Notes under the pieces: generated by a model | What the model was told of the DNA's origin: nothing | The model's database searches: none | The model's input: the letters and a program-made list of their open reading frames with translations, nothing else | Program-made: the position numbers and the translations under genes | Shown here: positions 44,025 through 55,000 of the stretch, piece by piece | How positions within the stretch are numbered: the stretch's first letter is position 1 | Layout of the letters: each line of letters begins with the position of its first letter | Origin: Chamaecrista fasciculata | Lineage: Eukaryota; Streptophyta; Magnoliopsida; Fabales; Fabaceae | Reading direction: 5' to 3' | Assembly (NCBI GenBank): GCA_003254925.1 | Contig: QANZ01008445.1 | Span: forward strand, 200,530-264,529 | Length of the DNA: 64,000 bases

Positions 44025-46539
44025 TGATAGGAATTGTGCCCTAGGGCCAATCCTTTTCGATGTATGTTATGAACATATGGATTAATTTATATAGATAAAT
44101 TAATGGTTTTCACATTATTAGCATGTTTACTGTGATTACGTCCATGATTAATTATAGGGTAAATTCCACTTTGGTACCCTGTTCTATGAATCAATTCCAC
44201 TTTGGTACCCTGTTCTTTCAAAAGTGACACTTTGGTACCCTATTCTTTCAAAAATGTCATTTTGGTACCCTGTTCTTTCAAAAGTGACATTTTGGTACCT
44301 CGTTCTTTGGACCAAGTGACACTTTGGTACCCTAAAAAAGTAACAAATAGTGAAATAACAGGGTACCAAAGTGTCACTTGGTCCAAAGAACAGGGTACTA
44401 AAATGTCACTTTTGAAAGAATAGGGTACCAAAATGACATTTTTGAAAGAACAGGGTACCAAAGTGTCACTTTTGAAAGAACAGGGTACCAAAGTGGAATT
44501 GGTCCATAGAACAGGGTACCAAAGTGGAATTTACCCTTAATTATATGATAATTAATCTAAATCTGTCCCTGATCGATTATTTTCGTGGGAGCGAAAATGA
44601 ACTAAGATCAGCATGACCTCAGTGCATAGGGATGCACGCACTAGATGCTGGAATGAGAGTCATGGTGCAACTACGTAAGGGGTTACGAGTTGCTGGACTG
44701 ACCCGGAGAGTCCTGCATGGGTTTAGTCATCAGCTTGCCTCTCCTGTACGCCTGTCAAGACGCCTTAGACCTGAGGTCATCATTATTCCGGCGTTGCAGT
44801 TGTCAGACTTTGGCTTAGTCTAACGTTGCCCGTAGCAGGGTAGCCATAAGGGCTAAGTACGGGTCTGGTTGATTGCCGTGCTGAGGAATGTGGACTGACC
44901 AAAATTGGGATTTTGTTCCCCATTAAATTGGGAGATATCTTACTGGCGCCCTCGGTGAGTCTGTCTAGGAAAATGCGTGGCCACGCTAGTATATGGGACT
45001 TACTCAAGGAGATCGAGAAAGTAAAGGTATGGATCATGGATGACTTTCCCGTGCCTGATCCATGACCAAGATATCGAAGAACAATGGGGTCGGTGCCTAG
45101 GAGGTACGAAGGTTAAAATCGGTTCTGGTAACGATCGATCAACTCACGTGTCTTGGGTAGTCGCGATGGCTTGCTAGAGTCCGCTCACGACTTGTAGGAC
45201 ATAGGGATGACCTACTGCCAACTTCACGTGGGGCCTGCTGGGTCACACACGAGCAGGATTAGAACACACCTTATAAGGGACACGAATTAGGGTAATTCGT
45301 GGGTCACTCAGTGGTCTAATTTAAGACACAGAGGAAATGTCTGGGACATTATGTCTTGTCTTAAATTTTCTACAGTTTAAATAATTGGTAAATAATTAAT
45401 AGAGATTAATTATTTGCAATTTAAATATTAGGAATAATAAATTAAATAATTCCTAAAAGTTAGGAGATTATTGATTTATAAAATTCCCTAATATTTTGCT
45501 TGAGGGTGGAGCCTCAAATTTTGGAGATTTAATTAATAGAAATGTTCTCTTAATTTAAGTCATGAATTTGAATTTGAATTTGAGATTCTAGATTTGAATT
45601 AAGATATTGGGGTAATATTTTAATTTAATAATGAATTTAAATTCAGAATTCAGAATTTGAATTAAAGATATTATTGTAATATTTTAATTCAAAAAATCTT
45701 GGGATAAAATAAGTTGGTTATGACTTCCTGATTTTAGGAGTTATTTTTGATTTATAAAATTCCCAATAAATGGAGCTAATAGGCGCCTAATCTCATGTGG
45801 GTCCCTTTGGAAGATTTGATCTTCAAATTGATTCTATGAGATAGGGATTTAAATTTGAATTAAAATATTATGGTAATATTTTAATTAGATATTCAAGTCT
45901 TAAAGATATGATATTATCAGAATATCATGATTTTATATTTATAAAATTGCTACAATTTTAGTAAATATAAAGGCTAAAGTCTCCTAGCCCATAGAGAGAG
46001 TTATGTCATGCACATTGTGAAACCCTAGCTCACCAAAAAGAGAAAAGTCGACTTTCCTCCTTTGCAGAGAGAGAAATTCGCCACCCACCTTCCTAGAGAG
46101 AGAAGTCGATTTTCTTCTAAGTGTTAGAGAGAGAAATCGAAAGTTGTGGGTTCTAGGGTTCTTGAGTGAAGAAGAACAAAAGGAGTTTTGTTGTTGTCTT
46201 GCACTCAGAATTGCGCCACCTTGCCTGGAGTTCAGAGAAGGAGTTCCTGAATTCACAAACTGTAGATTGGATCCCGAGTCTCTTTGGAGAAAGAGGCGTG
46301 GAGGCTAGCACCTCGTGTTCGGGAAACTGTTCGTGTGGATCACCGTAGAGGAAGGACGTGTAGACGGACTTCTAGACTCACCAGTATCACCAATCCGATT
46401 GAAAGCATGAGGTATAACACTTTTCGTATCTGGTTTTAAATTCAGCTAGCGGATCTCAGGGTTGGATTTTCCTGGGGGCGCAAGTTTTTTTTAATTTTAC
46501 GTTTCTTCCGCTGCGTGTTTCCCCGGGAATTTCCGAACA
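44025..46539 (+). mobile_element. Isolated LTR of the Copia-linked family (2515 bp), no target duplication seen
   Basis: Starts TGATAGGAATTGTGCCCTAG and ends TTTCCGAACA, with the family's central region (about 44560-45330). No internal element sequence is present. The flanks (ATCTG left, CGCCG right) do not match, unlike the other isolated LTRs. Its extra length is explained in part by the 380-bp foldback element at 44157-44536. Confidence 0.85.
44157..44536. mobile_element. Foldback MITE, nearly full-length palindrome, 9-bp target duplication
   Basis: The element begins GGGTAAATTCCACTTTGG and ends CCAAAGTGGAATTTACCC. It is flanked by perfect TTAATTATA repeats (44148-44156 and 44537-44545). 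Each arm is built of roughly 30-bp units of the type TTTGGTACCCTGTTCTTTCA, and the arms pair along nearly their whole length around a short centre near 44335-44350. Other LTR copies lack it at this place (for example 53545, ATTAATTATGTGATAATT), giving a clean empty site. The 9-bp duplication suggests a Mutator-type transposase. Confidence 0.92.
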
Positions 46540-47888
46540 CGCCGGCGGCACAATACGAAGGCGCACCGAAATATCTGCGATATTTCGATTATATCCTCGT
46601 ATCTTGAATCATAGCCGTCCAAATTATACTCTACTGCTTCAGATTATTCTGCGCCACGAGATTTCCCTTTTGGGCCGTTGGCTCAAGAGACGGCGCAACA
46701 TCAAATTGTGCTGAAGCTTACTTGCTGACGTCATATTCCTATCAGATACGTGCGTCGCGGGAATTACCTGGCTTGCGTCGGCGGCTCACCCAACGACACA
46801 AGAATATCTTGTGCTCGACGCAATCTTCTAGATTATTTTGATATTTCCCACCTGGTTTGGCCCTGTTTGGACATCTGAAACACTGAATAAACCATTAAGT
46901 AGCACCTATTTATAAAATAAAATAAATAAGCACTAATTAACTTATTTTATCCACTTTATCTTACCACACCTTGGTGATGCCCTTAGCATATTAATTGGTC
47001 TAATTATAATATATTATTATTATAAACACATTAAAAGAAGACCAAATAACTTGCTCACTTTTGGGCTGATTGACCGGGCACTTTGTCGTAAAGTTCCAAA
47101 CGGAGTCAAATTAAATTTATACTCGAACCTCGCAAGTATAAACTATATTTATTAAAATATAGTATATATGCTAACCCAAGGTCGAATCTCTCGCGAAACT
47201 TCTAGGAATTTTAACGATGATTGTATCGGAACAAGTCTTCGTGAACACGATGATCATCCCTAATTCTCTTGATTCTTGCATCTTTGTTTTTCTTCTACTT
47301 CGTCCCTTTCCTCAAGAGTGCAAAGTCTTAAGTGTGGGGGATTTTATCAGTGATCTGACCCAAAATGAACATATATTTTTGGTCATATCATATTATTAAT
47401 AATATATATTTTTAGCTAATTAGCCATCATATGACTAGAGATTGATATCATAAGTGTTGTATTGAGTATATCATAAAAACAAAAAATTAACAACTATTTT
47501 ATGCATTTAATATTATTAAAGTATTTTATAAGATTTTGCATAATCGTTTGTTAAGTGTTTCAGCCGAGAATCATAAAAATAACAAAGGAATCATCTAGAA
47601 GATAACAAAAAGCGCAAAGATACCTTGTACCGTTGGGTAAGCCGTCGGCGCAAGCCTGGCAATTCCCGCGGTGCACGAATCTGTTAGGAATATGACGTCA
47701 GCAAGTAAGCTTCAGCGCAATTTGATGTTGCGCCGTCACCTTGAGCTAACGGCCCAAGTTGGAAATCTCGCGGCGCAAAATAATTTGAAGCAGTAGAGTA
47801 TATTTTGGACGGCTATGATTCAAGATACGAAGATATAATCGAAATATTGCAGATATTTCACTGCGCCTTCGTATTGGGCCGCCGGCGC
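46540..47888. repeat. Large inverted repeat (arms about 260 bp, loop about 820 bp)
   Basis: Arm 46540-46803 is the reverse complement of 47628-47888 with moderate divergence; shared runs include CAGCAAGTAAGCTTCAGC and ACGGCTATGATTCAAGATAC. The arms belong to two opposite-facing copies of the same repeat. Confidence 0.88.
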
Positions 47889-48498
47889 AAGCAACGACCC
47901 AAGCGCGATTTTCTTCCCTTGACTTGCGGACCAAGCACACTACTCAACACTATAAATAGAGGTGGTCATTCCACGCTCAAAGCACTGATTCACCGATTTT
48001 ACTTTCACAACTCACTCATGCAAGGCTAAAAACCTTTGTTTCCGGCGGAGTATCATGAAGGAGGCCAGAGCTCAATGTTCTCTATAGTTCAGGAAGTTTT
48101 GTTTATTTAGATTATGTTTATTTGATGATTGTTCTTAGATTTAGGTATTACTTTTGAGATACAATTGTTTTGATTCGTAGATTATTGCTTTGTTGAAGTA
48201 ATGAGACCTTTACATTCCTGGAGTTTGTCTCTCTCACGATTAATAAAGTTGCTCTTTAGGGTTTGCTAAGGAGTGGTCTATTTATCTTAGAAATATAATT
48301 AGGATTTTTCTTTGTTTGTTTATTGTTCCGATGTGGTAATAATATAGATTGCCCCGAAGATCTTTGACAAATTGCTCATACCTAGGGTGGGTTGAGTGAC
48401 TGATCTTAATTTTATATTCTCTACCATTACTTAGTTGATTGTGTTTAAGTGTAAATGCATCATTAGGAGTGGTATATAAACTTATCTATTTAAAGATA
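47560..48498 (+). mobile_element. Second copy of the Tat/Ogre-like repeat, plus strand, cut by the Helitron
   Basis: It matches the reverse complement of the copy at 43302-44024 and 46540-46900, including TATAAATAGAGGTGGTCATT (about 47951-47970), which resembles a promoter. It is interrupted at 48498/48499 by the 3' end of the Helitron. Confidence 0.6.
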
Positions 48499-48526
48499 CT
48501 AGTGGATGAAGCGTGCGTTGCACGCA
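48499..48526 (-). other. Helitron 3' terminus: hairpin and CTAG
   Basis: On the minus strand the end reads GCGTGCAACGCACGC, an eight-base spacer TTCATCCA, then CTAG, followed by T. A GC-rich hairpin about 10 bp before CTRR and insertion next to T are the hallmarks of Helitron 3' ends. Confidence 0.9.
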
Positions 48527-49430
48527 TTAGTTTGTTTCCTTTATTAGATTATTAGATGGATTCGTCTAAAACGAGATATTTTGTCGCATATTGGAAAGGT
48601 AAGGCCTGTAGAGCAAGGTCGTAACAATTAGTTAAAGAATGCTTAATCGAGGGAGAGGTATTAATGTATCGATTGAATGTGTATTTTTCTTTTCTACTAA
48701 ACATTTTTGCAAATAATGATCTTTGTCATTTCCTTTTTTATTTACAAAAGAAATAGCGACCCAATGTCGTTAACCATCTTTGTAAATAATTAATTTTGCC
48801 ACTACTTTTTTATTTGCAGAAAAAGAGTAGTGGTAAGAGGCCGCTACCAATGGCTACCAATATAAGAAGTAGTTGTATGGCCAAAAACAGATTTTGAAAA
48901 AGATTATAAGAAAACCTACTGCAGAGTCCTTTAAAAACACATTCTCTAAATGAAACCTATATCAAGACTTACAATGTCATTCTTCCATATGTACATACTC
49001 TGATTGACAACATATTTGGCATCCAATGAAGCGCTCATGTTACAGAGTTTGTAAACATGGAAGAGTAGGAGTATAGTATGGACCAAAAAGTCCTGAACTT
49101 AAATGTGGCTGTAGAATAGTTAGTATTTTAATTTAAAAATATAGAATCCAAAACTTCTCTATCATAATATTCTGTATACCTAACATTGAAAGTCATATAT
49201 AGTTAAGATATTCAGATAGGATTTTGGGTTTGTAATGCAGCCATCCAAAGCACCATGTACAATCCAAACAGTTATAAATGGTCTACAGGTGGTGACCTTT
49301 GATAGTCGAATCCTGATTACGCAACATATATGGATTAAAGTTTTGTTTGATGTTCCTTAACTAATGTAGATGTTATATTATTGTTTTCTACTAATTATGT
49401 GATGTGTTCTTGAATTTGGCGTTTTGTTTC
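48527..49430 (-). other. Non-coding 3' part of the Helitron
   Basis: No gene is visible. Short repeats of the type AAATAATTAATTTTGCCACT occur near 48715-48800. Confidence 0.5.
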
Positions 49431-51860
49431 TTACTTCTCTATCTTGATCTTCTTCTTTCGTCCTCTTGCACTGTGTGTCTTATCCGGTGCATCATTGGTA
49501 GCTAATGGTTTGTCTTCTTGATCTTCATACACATCTTCAATAATAAACTTTCCAATGGTTCTTGCTGAATTGCTTTTTTCATTCACTTTGGTACTGAAAA
49601 TATAGGTTTTCCTTGTGTAGTTGAACAATCCCACCGATTCTGCATTTTCCCTAAGTGCCTAAAACAGTAAGAAGTATTTAGTTGCAGTACATATTTTAGT
49701 GTAGTAGGCACACCCTTGTTTAATACTGTCACACACATGTTTAAAGACCTAAAGAAAGTGTGGAAATGTTGTGTACCTGTAGTTGATTCTCTTTCAACTC
49801 ATTCACAGTGCAACCAATTAAGTTTTGGGCTGAATCGAACAAAGTGGCTGATGCTTGGCTTGTTTCATCCGAGATGATCATTTTCAGCATGTATTTGTAT
49901 GATGTTTGAGTGTATGAAGAAAAGTTAAATGAGTTTTTAAAATATAAGTTGTTATTATTGGTCGATCATGTTTCCCTTAATCTCTATGTGGTAAGGTAAT
50001 TTATACATCTATTTTTAGTTTGATAGATATACATACAATGAATTGTATCCTCCATCTTTCTTATCACAGTAAATGCACTCAATCCCTTTATCAGTGAAAA
50101 ATATTTTCTTATTGCAATCCTTACAAGCCTCACACCATGGTTCCATTGGATTTTCAATGCTTTCTATTTGTGCCTTAAATGAGCAATTTGGATTCTGCAT
50201 CATTGATAAGTTTGTCAAAAGAAGTTAACAGCATATCATTCTTTGTTTTTGTGTGCAGTAATTGATGTCTACACCTTAAAATCAGTTAATGGCTTAGAGA
50301 TCAATTCTTGGATTGTGAACATTTTAGATTGCAACGCTCTTTTTGGAGTTGTTGATGATGATGGCACTTCTCCTTTAGTGTCTCTTGAAGATTGAGCCCT
50401 CCCCAATAAGAATATTTAATTGAGATGATCATGGCATTGTTTGATTGTTTCTAGAAATACATATAAAGCATACCACTTTTTGATGGCCTTTGCCGCTTTG
50501 GTATTTGGATTGATTGTCAGCCATCATATTGAAACAGAAGATAAAGACAAGGTTCTTGCTTCATATTGAGTTAGTTTTGTAATATATTTGTATGAGATTG
50601 AGAAGAGCTAGTAGGCCTATAATATGTTACCTCCATAATTTGATACTTTAGCATTTGACATAGCTAAGATGGGATTCTTGACGATCATATTCTCTAATAG
50701 TTGTCCTTCATTTTGGGCAAGATCTCCCCATAAAGTAACTCGGATTGTACAAGATCTACAAATGTTGATTTATTACCAATAGCTATTGACTATTAAATAT
50801 ACGGTTGAGTATTAACTATATGGTTGAGTTTTGTTCCCACTTTAAAAAAATGCTATATTGTTGAGTATAATTATTTTAACTTGGAGTCGATCAGGAGAAT
50901 ATTACGCTTAGCTTGAACTTCCTTGGATCCCGTTTTTGGGGTAGTAATTATGGGTTGCACATATTTTACTAATCCCAACACATCTGCTTATGCCAAAAGA
51001 GACTCCCCCAAGAATTTGTTATTAAATATGAGGCCTATAGCTTAATTGCAAAATTTATGTATGTGTATCCAACCTGCTATTTGCTATCAAATAATGAAGG
51101 TGAAATTTATAAGTGAGTAGTGATTGAATGACATACCTATTAATTCTGTCATGTTTGCATGTATTTCACTCAATGGGAAGAAGGATTGCTTTATATGATC
51201 GGGTGAACCTTTTATTGCTCTAATCTCTTGAACCTTTGTTTGAGTTGATAATACCAACTCCACCTTAGGATGGGCAATCATGTAGTTTGGGTTGACAGGT
51301 TTGATCAGGGCATCCGAAATGCAGTAAGACTTTTCTTTTAACAAGGATTCATTAAAGAGGTCAATTGCATCATTAAAAATGACTGCTTGCACTTTGCTTC
51401 CCTGTTGAGTTGTAATTCAAATAAACCAGTGTAACAATTAGCCAATAATTAAATAATAATCTTTGAAATAATTGAAGAGTATTTTGGATTTAAAGTATAG
51501 ATGATACATGAAAGATCCAATATGAAAAAGAGAAAGTTTCAGTTTAATTCTTAGAACAACAGAATGATGAACGAAATAAATGGAGGCACAAAATAGAAAC
51601 CAATATGTACTTTCCCACTTATCACAAGACTATTAGAAGTGATCAATGTTGTGTTCCTAAAAAATTAAAATGAATAATGCTACTTACTTGGTCATCCATG
51701 AGTATGAGCTTTCAAATTCTTGCAGAACCTTTATGGTTATTATATGTTTCAATATTTCAACGGCGAATAACTATTACTTTTATCTTCCAACATCTATCAA
51801 ACAAACGAAGATCATTGATATTCTGGTGAATTTGATCCCGTGCTTTCTCTGTTGATCTCT
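49431..51860 (-). pseudogene. Helitron-borne RPA70-like gene
   Basis: This is an OB-fold single-stranded DNA-binding protein thought to help Helitron rolling-circle replication. Exon 1 (about 51670-51850) codes LRLFDRCWKIKVIVIRR, then TGA (about 51757) and a second TGA (about 51709) where tryptophans are expected. The next exon recognised (about 51100-51406) codes GSKVQAVIFNDAIDLFNESL and CISDALIKPVNPNY, typical of the second OB fold. Another (about 50272-50400) codes TIQELISKPLTDFK. The zinc-ribbon exon (about 50035-50200) has WCEACKDCNKKIFF and CIYCDKKD. The last two code KMIISDETSQASATLFDSAQ (about 49778-49905) and a lysine-rich tail ending KKKIKIEK at 49431 (from 49658). It is distinct from, but the same family as, the copies at 10-21 kb. 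Confidence 0.83.
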
Positions 51861-52088
51861 GGCCTGTGAAAATGAGGATTTGAAATGTTAGATATTGCTC
51901 TTCTTTTTAAAATAATATATTCTAGGCAACATGGAATTTTTGGGCTGTGTAATTTTGGGGTTTTTTTTTTTAAAACTAACATTGCTAAAATATTTCATTG
52001 AACAATATGATATTAAATTACATTATATCTTTACCTATATTTGTGTACTTTTATGTTTTTTTTTTATGTTATAGATATACTATATTTG

Positions 52089-55000
52089 TTAATGTTCATA
52101 CCTTTTTGAGGAAAGGACTTCGTTATAAACAATATTCTTAGTTTCATTGTTGAACTTCGTTGAATCCTTTTTATCTTTGAGTAGTACCCTGGTTGCTTTC
52201 ATAGACTTTCCTCGTGACAGAGCGACATATAATTGGCCATGTGAAAAAACACTTTGAGGTAAATAAACTCCTACATTTGGAATTGTTTGTCCTTGGGCTT
52301 TGTTTATTGTCATGGAGAAGCTCAATCGAATAAGCAATTACATACGCTTAAAATTGAATGGAAACCCTTCTCCTTCAACAGGCATTTGGGGGATCCTTGT
52401 TAGTAGGACTTTCTTTCCTTTGTGTTGGCCAAATGAAATTTCAACATGAACAACATTGGGCTTAAACCCTTTACAAACCAATCTTGTTCCATTACAAAGG
52501 CCATTGGCTGGGTCAATATTGCGCAGGAGCATTATTGTACAATTCAATTTGAGACTTAACCGATGAGGTGCCATTCCACTGGGTGTCAATGAATTTAAGA
52601 ATTCCTCAGGATAATAACATGCATTTTCATCTACAGCTTCATCAAAGCTATTGTAAGTCCAACTATCTCTTGGGAACATGTCTATTAATTTTTCATTTAA
52701 AATGTCAACATGTTCATTTTTGTGGCCAAAATAGCACGAGAAGCGATGTATTCTTGACGATGGGAATTTTCTTTTAACAGAGGGAAAATTGCGTCGATCA
52801 AGCATTGCTCAGCATTACCATCGGCATTGTTCGTGACAAGCATCTCCTTTGGAATTTCTATCAAATCGTCATCAGTAGATGGTTCCTCTCCATTTCCAAC
52901 TCATAGGAGGAAATCGGAAAAGAATAAATCTTCATTTGCTCTCATGTTTCTAGTCAATTGGATTTTCCTCATACTTGGCCATAAATAAGATCGGGCTAAG
53001 CTTGCATCTACTGTCTCTGCCCTAGATCCTCTTGGTATCACTGGAAGAACTTGTCTGAAATCCCCTCCCAAAACTATGAGCTTTCCCCCAAATAGCATAT
53101 TGTTATTCATTATATCTTGGAAAGTCCTATCCACTGCTTCTATCGCCCACCGTTTTGCCATGGGAGCTTGATCCCAAATTATTAATTATGCACTTCGTAT
53201 CACTTCTGCAATACCACTCTGCTTTGGAATGTTGCAAGTACTCAATTCATTACCATTTAAGGGTATCATAAATCTGGAATGTGCTGTGCGTCCTCCTAGT
53301 AAAATTGAAGCCGCTATGCTCGATGTGGCTGTTGCAATTGCTATTTCTCCTGAAGATCTAACTTGAGCCAATAAAGCCCGGTACAAAAATGTCTTCCCTG
53401 TGCCTCCTGGACCATCTATTTGATGGAGATTGTGCCCTAGGGCCAATCATTTTATGTATATGTTTTGAACATATTGATTAATTTATAGATGATAAATTAT
53501 GTTGTTATCATATTATTAGCATGTTTACTATGATAGCGTCCTTGATTAATTATGTGATAATTAATCTAAATCCGTCCCTGGTCGATTGTTCTCGTGGGAG
53601 CAAGAATGAACCAAGACCAGCATGACCTCGGTGTATGGAGATACATGCACTAGATGCTTTATGAGAGTCATGGTGCAATGAGTAAGGGGTTACAAGTTGC
53701 TGGACCGACCCGGAGAGTCTTGCATGGGTTTTAGTCATGAGCTAGCCTCTCCTGTACTCTTGTCAAGATGCCCTTAGACCTGAGGTCTTGACTATTCCGG
53801 CGTTGTAGATGTCAAACTTTGGCCTAGTCCAACGTTGCCCGTAGCAGGGTAACCATACAGGCTAGGTACGAGTTTGGTTGTTTACCGTGTTGAGGAATGT
53901 GGTTGACCAAGATAGGGATTTTGTCCCTCATTAAAGATGAGAGATATCTAACTGGCGCCCTCGATGAGTCTGTCCAAGGAATGTGTGGCCACACAAGAAA
54001 ATGAGACTAACTCAGGGAATCGAGAAAGTTGTGGTTTGGATTATGGATGACTTTCCCATGCCTAATCCATGACCAGGATATCGTGTGACAATAGGGATCA
54101 TGTCAAGGTGGTACTTAGGTTAAGTCGTTTTGGCGTTAAGCGATAACTCACGTGTTTTGGGTAGTCGTGATGTCTTGCTGGAGTCCGTGCTCGACTTCTG
54201 AGTCATAGAGATGACTTGCTGCCAACTTCACGTGAGGCATGCTGGGTCACACATGAGCAGGATCAAGATGCCGCATTGGGACACGAATTAGGGTTAATTT
54301 GTGAGTCACTTTGGTGACACAATTTAAGACGTAGTTGAATGTCTTAGGACATGAAGTCTTGTCTTAAATAAATATCTATGTTTGTGATATTTAAATTTGT
54401 TGGACAAGTTTAAATATATTAATTGTTAAATAGCTAATTGAATTAATCTATTTACAATTATATTCTTGTTTATAATATTAGGGAATAATAAATTAGATAA
54501 GCTTCCTAAAAGTTAGGAGATTATTGATTTATTAAATTCACTAATATTGAGATAACAAGCTTGAGGGTGGCGCCTCATATATGGTGATTTTAATTAATGG
54601 AAATGTTTTGTTAATTAGAGTCATGACTTGGATTTGAATTTGAATTCAAGATTTGATTTTGATTTCAAGATTCAAATTTTGAATTAAAGATATTAGGGTA
54701 ATATTTTAATTCAATATTGTTGGATATTAATAAGTTGGTTATAACTTCCTAAGAGTTAGGATTGTTATTTTGATTTATTAAATTTCTTAAAAACAAGAGG
54801 GAGATGGCGCATTCTAGGTGGGACCAAGAGCAAGATTTGATCTTGCATTTTGTTTCTCAAAGATTGCATTTTGAATTCAAATTAAGATATTAAGGTAATA
54901 TTTTAATTAGGAATTCAAGGCCTAACATTGTGATATTATTATAATCATAATTTTATAATTTGATAATCCACTAATTTAGGGATTATCTAATTATAATTAT

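Larger units (their letters stand above)
42105..47220 (-). mobile_element. Diverged Tat/Ogre-like repeat copy, split by CACTA and LTR insertions
   Basis: Three blocks (42105-42282, 43302-44024 and 46540-47220) read on the minus strand form one element once the CACTA (42283-43301) and the LTR (44025-46539) are set aside. The second and third blocks match successive parts of the opposite-strand copy at 47560-48498. Phrases of the type CTTGCAAGTATAACTATATT and AACCCAAGGTCGGATCTCTC occur near both ends (42110-42200 and 47115-47200, same orientation). I recall similar phrases from plant Tat/Ogre-type gypsy elements, but the family name is a guess. No coding domain remains. Confidence 0.55.

Noticed and set aside
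44184..44491. VPCSFKSDTLVP-type repeat protein on both strands
   Set aside because: It is the translation of the palindromic foldback element, and it reads equally well on both strands.
44632..45037. Frames in the middle of the LTRs (also 8901-9101 and 53550-53738)
   Set aside because: They occur in the conserved LTR centre but differ in frame and length between copies, so there is no common protein.
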